This document shows, one piece after another, positions 36,040 to 46,699 of a DNA stretch of 64,000 bases. Both the position numbers and the translations under genes were made by a program. Source of the stretch: Terebella lapidaria (lineage: Eukaryota; Annelida; Polychaeta; Terebellida; Terebellidae). The stretch is from contig OX424560.1 of the NCBI GenBank assembly GCA_949152475.1, positions 22,321,106 through 22,385,105 on the forward strand, read 5' to 3'. How positions within the stretch are numbered: the first letter of the stretch is position 1; each line of letters starts with the position of its first letter. The notes under the pieces are model-generated. The model did not search any database. It saw only the letters and a list, made by a program, of their open reading frames with translations, and was not told the DNA's origin.

Positions 36040-37407
36040 AAGATAACAAACATGGGTTGCAACATTAAAAACAACAGCGCGCAAATAATAAAGTATCGGA
36101 AACAACAGAGATCAGAGGCCTGAATGAATCATTATCAGGGTGTGAAACCTGCTGAGAAAAAAATTACCCCAAATTTTCCTTTGAAGATCCTGTTAATGTT
36201 TTTTGTAATGGAATGCCGTTCAATCGACCTGATCAGTTACCTTCACAGTTGCTCCATTACAGACTATTCTGCAGGGGCATGGCATTAATATTCTGTTAAT
36301 GGCATGGCCAGCCAGACTGACCATTCGCCAACTCCTCATTGGTCATTAGTGGGGTGATGTAAAGTTTACACTAACGTACACGCAGCAGCTGCACGTGTCC
36401 AATAACCGGATTTCATTCTCAGGAGTGTTGCAGATGATGCATAACGAACGAGTTGAGTAATGGCAAGTCTAAGGCATTTTATTTCCTATTTAGGTTACTT
36501 TGGGTTATGATAGCTTTACCGTCAACAAGAATGAAAGCATTATGTATATTGCAGACTAGTTACATAGACTGGTTTTGCAACTAGAAGATAATCGTGTCTT
36601 GTGGACGTTCTCTGCCACTGTACATGTGCAGTTCTTGCAGTAAATATCTAGTTGATATGCTCTCTACAATAACACAACAGACGTGCTCTCCATACAAGTA
36701 CTTAATTACTCATTGATTAAAGAGGTCAAGTTTTAGAAGTAAAGGATAGTCCATTCCATATCCTGCTTTGGGCGTAGAAACATGGGACGAAATGCACATG
36801 GTCCTCACAGTGAAGCTGAAGCATAACGGCTGCCCTGGTGGAATCATTTTATCCCAAAATACCTAAAAATAACTAAAAATGATTAACAATGTTTGTCCAT
36901 TAAAGCAGGTGGTTTTATACCTATTTAATATTTAATCAAACGGAAAACAACAAAAATATGATATGAAAAAGAAACAAAAGAATATTCGAAGTAGACCATG
37001 CAGAGAGAGTACAACGTTCAACAGGCGGATGTGTACTGACTGACAAAGGATATTGCCGGACGAAACACACCTCAATATGGTTCAAATGAATGAATTGTTT
37101 AGGTGTATGTATCTATCACAATATTCTATGATAAATATTCACTTTTGACAAACAACAATACCAAAAATACTAATACCCATCGCCCCTTCATTCCGCGATG
37201 GGAATTAAACTGATAGCCATTGTTTCACATTCGACCAGAGGTCAATATTAATAGAGAAAATAATCACAGCCCCAGAGGAAAACAAACCAACGGATGATTT
37301 GGGCAGCAAGCCAAATAAACATGGCTAGCCATCTAGACGTTATGTCGTGTGCACTTTAACAACTTGCATGATACTTTTTATTTGAATTTCCTAGTAGGTT
37401 ATTTAAA
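36040..37407. repeat. Array blocks in copy B (partners of 24640-25885)
   Basis: Direct counterparts of 24640-25480 and 25483-25880, with the end GCCAAATAAACATGGCTAGC at about 37311 especially well conserved. The block is interrupted at TTAA (37403-37406) by the element at 37407-38299. Confidence 0.8.
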
Positions 37408-38299
37408 GTACTAGTATAGTGAAAATATGATGTGAAGGTATATGAAAGATTTCATTTATCTGAGCAAAATCGTTTTTACGGAATGTAAATATCACAATCC
37501 GTTCAAAAGTTATAGCACTTTAAAGATGGAAATCGGCAAATCTACTTTTTCAAAACAATTTAACTAATTAGTATGCAAATGAGATATTCATGACGTCATC
37601 AGGGGAAGCTGTTTTAATTAGGTACTTTGATATGTATTGTTCATTCATTTAATGTTATGATTATTCATCAAAACTTATTCTATACAGATGTTAATATGAA
37701 TAATCAGTGTTTTCACTTACCTGTTGTTGTCAAGGTAACCAGTGACCTGGTATGGCCCATAGCAACCATGGTTGCTAGGGCCAGAAACCCACTTAGAACA
37801 GGGTATGCACAAATAAAAATGGTGCCAACTTGAGCTCTATAATAATTTATTTCATAAATAATCGATAGAAAGTCTGTGGATAGACTGACTGGGCAGTTAA
37901 TTGCCATGGCAACCATGGGTAACTACGGCTATAGGGAACGACTGGTAACCATAGCAACAGTACAGTTTGTGTGGATATTGACTATGTATGGTACATAATA
38001 ATATGCACTAGTCAGATCGTCAGAACCTCCAATAAGAATCATTATATCATGGCTTGAAATATCCTAATTAAAATTTGTTCCCCTCGTGACGTCATGAATT
38101 CTCATTAGCATCTAATTTGCATATTAATGAGTTGCTAGAACTTTTCGAGTGGCTTCTGTAATGTAGTGCAGAAATGGCAGTTTCAAATGGCTGTAACTTT
38201 TGAACGGATAGAGATATTGGTATACCGTAAATACCATTTTGCTCAGTTCAGTGAGATCTTTCATATAACAAGACATCATGTTTTCACTTTACTAGTACT
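37407..38299. mobile_element. 893-bp inverted-repeat element in a TTAA site (Kolobok/piggyBac-type MITE)
   Basis: The left end AGTACTAGTATAGTGAAAA and right end (complement AGTACTAGTAAAGTGAAAA) start arms of about 220 bases that stay similar inward through GACGTCAT. Flanked by TTAA at 37403-37406 and 38300-38303. Copy A has the uninterrupted site TATTTAAACACC at about 25876-25887, so the insertion boundary is supported by an internal empty site. The TTAA target fits Kolobok or piggyBac; the AG start favours Kolobok. The interior is non-coding, with several CCATGGCAACCATGG-like palindromes. Confidence 0.82.
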
Positions 38300-39230
38300 T
38301 TAAACACCTCTCATGCCAAGTATTCCGTTAATATTGCATCTCGAGTGAAAAAAATCGTGCATCTGTAATGCAATGAAATCGATATAGTCAGTCATAGGTC
38401 CTATCCTATGAAAGTAGTAGCTTAGTGTCTACAGCTGTTTCCCTCATTTTGTGTTCTATCCAAACAAAGACTCTGGCTGAACGAATGGATCTGGAAAGTT
38501 TTGCACGTGAGGAAACATATCACTAAGAAATGTTTGGAATGAGCGGCGTTCCATTATGGAGTGCATATCGTTTGCATATCAATCATATATTTATAAGTAA
38601 CTTCTGAAAACACGTCATGAACATTAGGCAGGATATATCAAATTTCAAGTCGGTGTTTATCAGGATGGCACTCACCGTAGTTATTACGAAATCCATTAGT
38701 GTATAATGATCGCGTGTTACACCAAGTATCCTTTGGAAAATGTAGATTTGTCTGTATGGCTCTTTTGAATCATTTCACAACCATTACTAGTATATGATAG
38801 CGGTATGTTTTGAAAAGATTTTGTGTCAGAAAAAAAAACTATATAATAACATAGGCAGCATTAAATGGGCACTACATAGGCATGCGTTTTATATACATGC
38901 ACTTTGAACACGACTACACATATCTGAATAACTGTATATCCACGTTCATTCAGGTAGGAATGCGATACCTAGTGAGAGATCCACCTTCCCTAGGACAAAA
39001 AACATAGAGTGATTTGCACTAGAATATCCGTATTGTTTTGTGCAGTGTTTTTTCTAGTTCATCTCTATGATATTCTAGTTCATCTCTATAAAACACAATT
39101 TTTCACATCAGAGCTCTCGTATATTGTTTGGGCATCGATTCACATTATATTTCAGTATTTCCATTGCACACGTTTTTTCCAGTTTAGGCCATTGAAATCG
39201 TTTTCACAGGCCACTGCATTGTACACATTG

Positions 39231-39548
39231 CAAATAAATACCCAAAACACCAGACACATTCATATTTCAAGGCCAAAGCCATATATATGATGGGGATACC
39301 TACAAAAGACCAATGGAATACCATTCACAAAGAGTCAGGTTTTTAACCGACACAGCAGAATCCATCATAGGAATATTCAATTACGTTTGCAAATAAATAC
39401 GGAAACACCAGACACATTCATATTTCAAGGCCAAACACATATACATGTTGGATATATCTACAAAAGACCAATGGAATAGCATTCACCAGGAGTCAGATTT
39501 TTACCGGACCCAGCAGAATCCATCCTAAGTACATGTATATTGATTTGC
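39231..39548. repeat. 159-bp tandem duplication inside copy B
   Basis: Two head-to-tail units (39231-39389, 39390-39548) sharing CACCAGACACATTCATATTT, CAAAAGACCAATGGAATA and CAGCAGAATCCATC. Copies A and C have at most one, more diverged, version of the segment (around 45170-45310 in C), so this duplicated after copy B separated. Confidence 0.85.
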
Positions 39549-40303
39549 GTGGCTATGGTAATGATAAATGTGAAAAACAACCTTTCACCAAAGATAAGTG
39601 TACATGTTCATTCACGTTGTTTCAATTTCAATGACGAGTCTTACACGTGTAGACAATCAGATGTTTCAAGCATGTCGTCAGTTTTGATACTTTCTATAGA
39701 AAATAGCACTGATATGCAACTGAAATTCGATCATATAGATTAATTGGATGAATATGTAAAATGTTGTGATTATCTCAACACACTATTACATTATACCATT
39801 AGGTATTTTCATGTACAAGCATTAGTTAAACACTAATAAATATCATGACCGAAGACGTCGAGTTGCGCTGAGAACCTTTGAAATGTTATGATCGTTATAA
39901 ATGAATGTGCAACTATGATTGATGCTGGAGTGAGCTGCCGGATGTGAATAAGTGTTTGCCCATGAATCAAGTTGACACTAATCCTGTATTCTGCTCCCCG
40001 CCAAAATACTGATTAATGACTGTCTTCGTCACTAAGCCTTCAAGGAATCTCATTCTCTTGCCTGATTGCCCATACACTTCGCCTGATATTCAGTTCAAAT
40101 TCCACTGGAATACCGGCTCACAGGAAGTGATCCAGTGAGCGGCCATGAAACGTGCGTGCAGCAAGTGAATGGGCCAATGAGAATGCTCTATAAGGTGTCG
40201 CCATCAGTTGCTAAGATATATAGTGTATTTTAAATAGAGACTGGGCATCACTAGTAAGCATGCCACTTGTATATCATTCACATATTTACATCAGCTGACA
40301 ATA

Positions 40304-40728
40304 GGGAGTTTAAGCTACACGTTTTACAGTAGGCTTACGGGTACGGGTACAGGTGTCTCCACAGCGACTAGGAAATAACGTCAAACTAACTGTATGACGT
40401 TTTACTAGCTACCCGTTTCATACGGGTAGGCCTTCAGCCGGTTTCACGTCACATGTGTTGAACGCATGTGCCACATACATGTAATTGAACCGTCCCAGAC
40501 CTCAACCAATTTATGAAGGTGACCGTGGCTTATGAGAACTCGGTAGTTTGACGATGATTGCAAGATACTAGTAGGACCTACATCTACTGTATCCTTTACA
40601 GTGTAGGCTACCCGTATGAACGTGTAGCTTAAAGGAATTTATATGTTACCTGTACATGTCACGTCATTACGTTCTATGACGTTTTCTTACCTGTACCCGT
40701 ACCCGTAAAACGTGTAGCTTAAACTCCC
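40304..40728. mobile_element. 425-bp inverted-repeat MITE at a TA site
   Basis: Ends GGGAGTTTAAGCTACACGTT and its reverse complement, flanked by TA (40302-40303 and 40729-40730). The arms run about 60-100 bases and include TACGGGTACGGGTACAGGT near both ends. Non-coding interior. The TA target suggests a Tc1/mariner-mobilised element. Confidence 0.8.
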
Positions 40729-40729
40729 T

Positions 40730-42036
40730 AATGTTCTGACAAATTGTGTCTAATCATCAACCAGCTTTACAAATGTGTGTCAGTAAATGTTGAGTTTCTT
40801 GCCATGATGCGATATAGCTTGGAAAATCATAGACTACAAGACACTGTTGACGCCATTACTTGCGGTTGTGTGACAATATACTAAATAGAAACACTCCAAT
40901 TATGTGTACAAACAACGTAATATTCTTGTCATTGTTCACTTAATCGAAGCATCGTAAGAATGTGCATTCACACACGATTGATTACACACCTGTTCATTAT
41001 CAACTGTTGGCTGGGACTACTGCGTAACTCGAATGTGCGCCGCACTTGACGTTGATAATCTCATACACAACACTACGCAAATATATTAATGCACAGTGAT
41101 ATGATAACTAATTATTAGTACTTAGAACTAACAAAAGTAAAAATACTGAAAAGCAATAACGTTTGCGGTAACGTGTTCAAGGCTGCATGTGATGATATTA
41201 ATTTTTCCATTTTCTTCTTGAACTGCACTAATCATATGATAATTCGGATTGGTCGACAATCTTTGGCAGTCTAGGCAATGGAGGTGATGATATAGTGAAG
41301 GTATATTGATATCTAACTGACTCAACAGTAGGAACTGATGAACGATGAAGTCACTGAATTCAATCTATATTTGTCAACTGAATCAACATAACATGTTCAG
41401 AAAGCAGATCGCGGAATGAAAGTCCATTAGCCAGATACAAAAACAGAGAGATGTCACGATTTTCCAATTCCAGTTACACCTGCGGCATAGACATTCACTT
41501 TTGTCTGATACAGACGTTTCCAGTTATATACATACATATGTTTTAAATGTAGCTAATGGAACTCGTTAAAAATTAATGCTGATACATTGTTTTTTTTTTT
41601 TTTAATTTCAAAGATCGGAAATCATAATATCACTGGTCAGCCAATTTTGCTGCCGTTCCATACATTTAAACTCCACACAAATCGAGTAAACATCTCTGTC
41701 TTAAATCCGTTATGTTACAAGAACGTAGTCAAATGATGTTATTTTCTTAAATTTTGTCAATGAAATAATCTGTAATTTTTTAATAATTTTAATAATTTTT
41801 TAATAATTTGTAATTTTTAATCTGTAAAGTTGCATATCCAATTTTAGATGATGAAAACTGACAGATATAAAATTATGTGTTTTAATGCAAGAACACAATG
41901 TTTTTTGTGTGTGTGGCAATTCTTAGCGATGAAAATAAATAGAATAGGCTATCAATAGAGCGTGTGACCTTCATGAGTATCTTGACAATGAGAGCAGGTT
42001 CTGTACTAACAGTTGTTGCAATATATTTTCATTATG
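40730..42036. other. AT-rich DNA between arrays, partial link to the 18-kb relic
   Basis: No gene supported. Bases 41400-41590 are a diverged copy of 18330-18510. Poly-T (about 41588-41603) and ATTTTTTAATAATT-type repeats (41770-41820) follow. Confidence 0.45.
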
Positions 42037-42038
42037 TA

Positions 42039-42208
42039 GGGCTGGAAAGTCACATGACGTCACGGTATGATTTTGGGGACAAACAAATATACACCCCTTG
42101 TTTACTTTGAGAACAGCTCGACGTGAATGGAGTTGCTCACAAGAAACCATGTGTGTATATTTGTTTGTCCCCAAAACTACACTGTGACGTCACGTGACTT
42201 CACAGCCC
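42039..42208. mobile_element. 170-bp MITE with CRE-like palindromes in both arms
   Basis: Arms of about 57 bases: GGGCTGGAAAGTCACATGAC on the left and the near-complement on the right, both continuing through GACGTCAC and GGGGACAAACAAATATACAC. Flanked by TA (42037-42038 and 42209-42210). A central 50 bases are unpaired. No coding capacity. Probably Tc1/mariner-dependent. Confidence 0.85.
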
Positions 42209-42239
42209 TATTACAGATATGGATATTATGTTTTGATGT

Positions 42240-45200
42240 TAGGTTATGCTGTTGGGGTTTCGATTCATTATTGTTTACAACAACATTTACATTTAGCCGA
42301 CGGCAGCCTCGACTGGCACACAAGCAATCATCTAGATTTATTGAGTAGTCTACACATAGTGAAATTCAACTACATGTACATGTATCCATGGAGCACAAGA
42401 ACCCAAGATGTCCTTTCAAGCAGAATGACAGACTAGTGAGCTTGCCATGTGTCTGCTCACAATAGATAGGTGCGTCCTCAGGAATAGAAGCAGGACAGGT
42501 TGCCAGCTGAATCAATACACTCTGTTTGCCATTAATGCGTTCCCATTCATGATTCGACTTATGACAAATGAACTAGGAAACCGAAAGTTAAACATCGAAT
42601 ATTATACATGATAAAGCTATAACAATGTAGCTTTTCCTGGACAAGCAGGTTTAAGTCCATAACAAACGTTTTATATTGGAACGCGTCCTTGCTCTGTGTT
42701 CATAGTAGGTGCAAAGACCCACATGGGCAATCTAGGGTCTTCGAGGAGGAATGGGGTGTAAGGACACGACACACCGGAGTATTTAGCTGTCTATGCAGGA
42801 CGTGCCCATATAATGGGTCCCTAGCTGGCTTTGTAACTCTGCTCAGTCTCACGCCAATGTCTAGACAATGTCAGGTCCTTTATTGCTAACGCAGCTGTAC
42901 TTTTGTTGGAATCACGACAATGCTATAATCATTTACCAGGGAATTCTTAGTTACAAACACGTTTGTCTATTTATCAGCATATTGTATAAAAAGACGGTTT
43001 GGTTGATAATACAGTTAGGACAGAGCCAGTCTATCTTCATACTACAATATGCCAATGATTTATTTTACTCATTGAGCAGATGATTAGCTTACAAACATAT
43101 GTAGATATTATAGCATAGCTTTTATATAAGCATTGTACCCTGGGATACTTTGAAATTATTGCCTGAGATTCAACGCTGAAAGTTTGTGCATGATCATAAA
43201 TATCATAGGGTGCTTAAGATAGGGTATTGGCTCATCACAGTCTTATGGTATTGGGAATAGTCAATATATGCAGAACAGTGGGTGACATGTTCAACGCCAC
43301 GAACATAATGCTCATTCGAGTTTTTTTTATCAAAATCATCATGAACAAAATCAACACCACATCAAAAGGAAACATCTCAAACAAAACATTGAAATTATGG
43401 TCGGTCATCATATCTTATTATATACACGGACCCTGGATATGTGGTTCATGCCGTTAATGCAGACTTTGTTACCTGGACCTGTTCTGGAACACATATAGCA
43501 TTCCATTCTCTGGTACTAAAGCTTTTAGTAGACATCTTGGTGACAGCCTCATTTCTTGTAATATAAAAGATGCGAGTTCCTCGCAAGCATTAAATTATTC
43601 ATGGTTGGAAGAGATGAATTCCTAGCAATAAAGTACGACTCATACCATATTCTGCTTTGAAGTCACACACATAATGGAACAAAGAGTATGTCGTCCTTCT
43701 TTGCAATAAAGAATATGGTTTATTTTAAAGTTTATATTTTTCTATATCCCTTGTGAAACAGTAGGCGAAAATGATGACTTGTTAATTGTTAAGTTTCAGT
43801 TTCATATATCATAGTAGACCACAGCACGCAGGAAAATTATTCAGGCCCTATGCTTTAATAAACTTAAGTGGATGGTTTGTATAGGGTGAAAATGAATGTC
43901 AAAGGCTATTTTTTGTAGGAACCCAACTTCAAAATATTTCCGATAATTGATTCAGTGACCCTCCCATCACAAATCACTTCCAGGATACCCAAATGTGCTA
44001 ATATCATTCGTGGTACACATAAGTGTACATGTCCCTATGAGCGTTTGCTAACTTATAACAAAATCGCCAGCAACAGCCACTTGCTCTTTGGAAACAGAAG
44101 ATACTCACGGTACAGTTCCGTGTGTCTACCGAAGGTAATATAACAAAGTCAGCTGACAGTAATACATGTAAGTTCACCTGAGAAGATTATACCCCTAACA
44201 TACTTACACTCATCAGTTATACGAATACTAACTGTCCACAGACATTGTTTGCTTCACAAGAAATGTGCTTCACCTCAACGCCCATACCCTCCACCTCTAT
44301 AAATTAAATGAAACTGGGAGCGAGGATGCCTATTCATATTTTCGTATTGGGATAGAGGCCAATATTATTAGACAAAACAAGCCGCAGACAAAAACAACAC
44401 GGGGGATGACGCGGGCGACACGCCAACTGAACTGTCTATAGCAACCTATTTTGGTGCTTAGTACACTGAGCACCAAAAGATTAGGTTCAACATGTAAGCG
44501 ATATCATTATTCAGCAGTGGCCAGCTCAATGTCCAGATCTGAACCTCTTCCAAATTCTATCTCATACCTTAATCAGTTGTTGCACAGAGGCCTCCAGACA
44601 CCCTGACAGCCCTTGAGATGAGTCTGCGTGAAAACTGGGCAAGAATCTCCCAGGATGCTTATCTGAATCTGGCCAGGAGCTTGAAATTAATCTGGCCAAT
44701 ACCATTTTGGAATCAAAAATCTTACCATGTTGCTCTTTTTATGTACCTAACAACCCATATGTGTGTTTTTATCTGATGTCATGGGGCATGAAATGTGAAT
44801 GTGAGCTAATGTAGGTTGCACATATTAAAACCATTAGTTGCTTCTCTGCATGACGATAAACTATATATGTCGTATGTACCACACTGTATGGAAATGACCC
44901 GACATGTCATCAATACCTTCACTAAGGACGAACAGTGATATTCCTAATTTGCACTAAAGTAGGTTATTGTTTTAACTTTTGGCCCAATGTTGTCTCAGCT
45001 GATCATTTCACTCCACATCCATTTTTAAAGAGGGATATTGTAGTTCATCACCATCAAACATCATTGTTTCCAACAGAGCTCTTTTATTGTTTTTGGTATC
45101 GATTCACGTTAAATTGCAGCAATTGTAGGCAGTCTATTGCACATAATATTGTTCAATAATATTGTACGTATCATGAATAAACAAGACAACCAGACAACTC

Positions 45201-46270
45201 TATATTTCGAGGCCGAATCGATGGATGTGCTGTGTTTCCCTGCAAATGTCACATCGTCATAAAGAATCATATTTTTTACCTGGTACAGTCAATTCCATCA
45301 TAATTGTATCCATTTACGTGGCTATGATAACCAGTAACCTTCAAGTACAAACTTTTATGTTCATTCCAGCAGATTCAGTTTTGTAAACTGATTATTGCTG
45401 GGCTGAAGTTTCAGCTTTCCAAGGACAAGATCTACACATGTAGACACTAGACAATCAGAGACTTCTTGCAAGTTGTCTATTTGTGATACTCCTGATAAAG
45501 GACATCCTTGGAAGCCAACACGACATTCAGATATGTAACTTCAATTGTTAGAAAGACATGATTATTTCTATACAGATTTTAGTGATATCACCAAATATGA
45601 AGCTTCACTTGTTACAAAGTCATGATTATGTCCACACAAGAATCATTGTTATCATGTAGACATATCGTTTCTAGAATGTTCTGAAATGTGCATTGGTGCT
45701 GTGTATTATATAATGTACATTGGTTATTATTGTATTAAATGTCATACACTGAAACCATGAAAACTTTTGCGAACCTGTAACTATTGTAAAGCCAATGAGG
45801 TTCCTGTTTGCCACCAGGATCGCCACCATGTAATTCGGGTATAGATAAACCATAGAAACAGTCTACTGTGTCATATAATACACAAACGTTATAGTGTTGC
45901 ATTAAAATTTTGTCATGTTTGTTTTTGCATAATGCAGACAATGGACATGACGTTTTTTGTACTTTGTAGGCATAATAGACTGTTTCAGAGCCCCAAGAGC
46001 ACATGGCTTCAGCAGGTACCCCATTGTGAATGCACATATATAAGTGATGTTTTACTAAACTGCAAGTATGTAAATATGTGTTTACTTGTTATAATTAATC
46101 AAGTTGATAGTAATTATGTCATCTGATCCATGCCATAAACTTGACAATGACTACCTTCGTCACTAAGCCACGACGCAGTCTCCATCTTGGTACTTCCGTG
46201 ATACTCATCTTGGTATTCAGTTCAATTTTCGAGGATGTTATCCAGTGAGTGTTGTAATATCAGCTGACAT
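42240..46270. repeat. Degenerate multi-kilobase unit, copy C
   Basis: Landmarks in the same order as A and B: GCTGTTGGGGTTTCGATT (42249), TATA-block relative (42690-42890), a GAGGCCAATATTATTAGACA block (44354), TTTGCACTAAAGTAGG (44949) with GTTGTCTCAGCTGATCA (44989), and CTACCTTCGTCACTAAGCC (46150). It is shorter and more diverged than A and B. Confidence 0.55.
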
Positions 46271-46303
46271 GATAAGTTTACCGTGCACGGCATTTGTTGT
46301 GTA

Positions 46304-46668
46304 TATAATAATAATAATGATTGTAGGTTTTTATATAGCGCTTTTCAACGTTTTACAACATTCTCAAAGCGCTTTACAATTATTACCCCCGATTTTATGG
46401 CCTGGAACCACTTTCTGACCACCGTCCATTGACAATCACCTATATGTTGCAGCCATTGGCGTAAGGTGACTAAGTCATACGTACATTAGCAAACACTACC
46501 AATCGGGTACTCATTTGTACGACTGAGTGAACCGAGACACGTTGTGATGCACACACCTTGCCCAAGGGTGTTAAACAGCCAACACAGCAGCGCCAGCGCC
46601 GCGGCTCGAACCAACAACCTGCTGGTCACGAGAAGAGCGCCTTAACTGACTACGCCACCTGCCCTCAC
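46304..46668 (-). mobile_element. tRNA-derived SINE with L2-type tail, full-length copy
   Basis: Same family as 15064-15318 on the opposite strand. In + strand view it begins with an (ATA)n tail, then TTTTATATAGCGCTTTTCAA and CTCAAAGCGCTTTACAAT, and ends at GGCTCGAACC (box B complement) and a box A complement near 46645-46660. It has about 100 middle bases that the 15-kb copy lacks, so it is probably closer to the family consensus. Confidence 0.85.
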
Positions 46669-46699
46669 AACGCATGACGTTTTCGGTAGTCTAAAATAA

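Larger units (their letters stand above)
30495..40215. repeat. Degenerate multi-kilobase unit, copy B
   Basis: Carries the same ordered landmarks as copy A: GACTTTGCCATCGTGTAG (30511), TGATGTTGGGGTCGTTTC (30867), the TATA block (32400-32690), the 36.05-kb and 37.1-kb blocks, GTGATTTGCACTAGAATAT (39009) and ACTGATTAATGACTGTCTTC (40008). It is about 4 kb longer than A because of insertions at 34.3-35.0, 35.34-35.61 and 37.41-38.30 kb and a local tandem duplication at 39.23 kb. Confidence 0.65.

Noticed and set aside
42689-42889. Cys-rich plus-strand frame as a gene
   Set aside because: It falls in the fourth copy of the TATA-bearing array block; the frame is not kept in the other copies.
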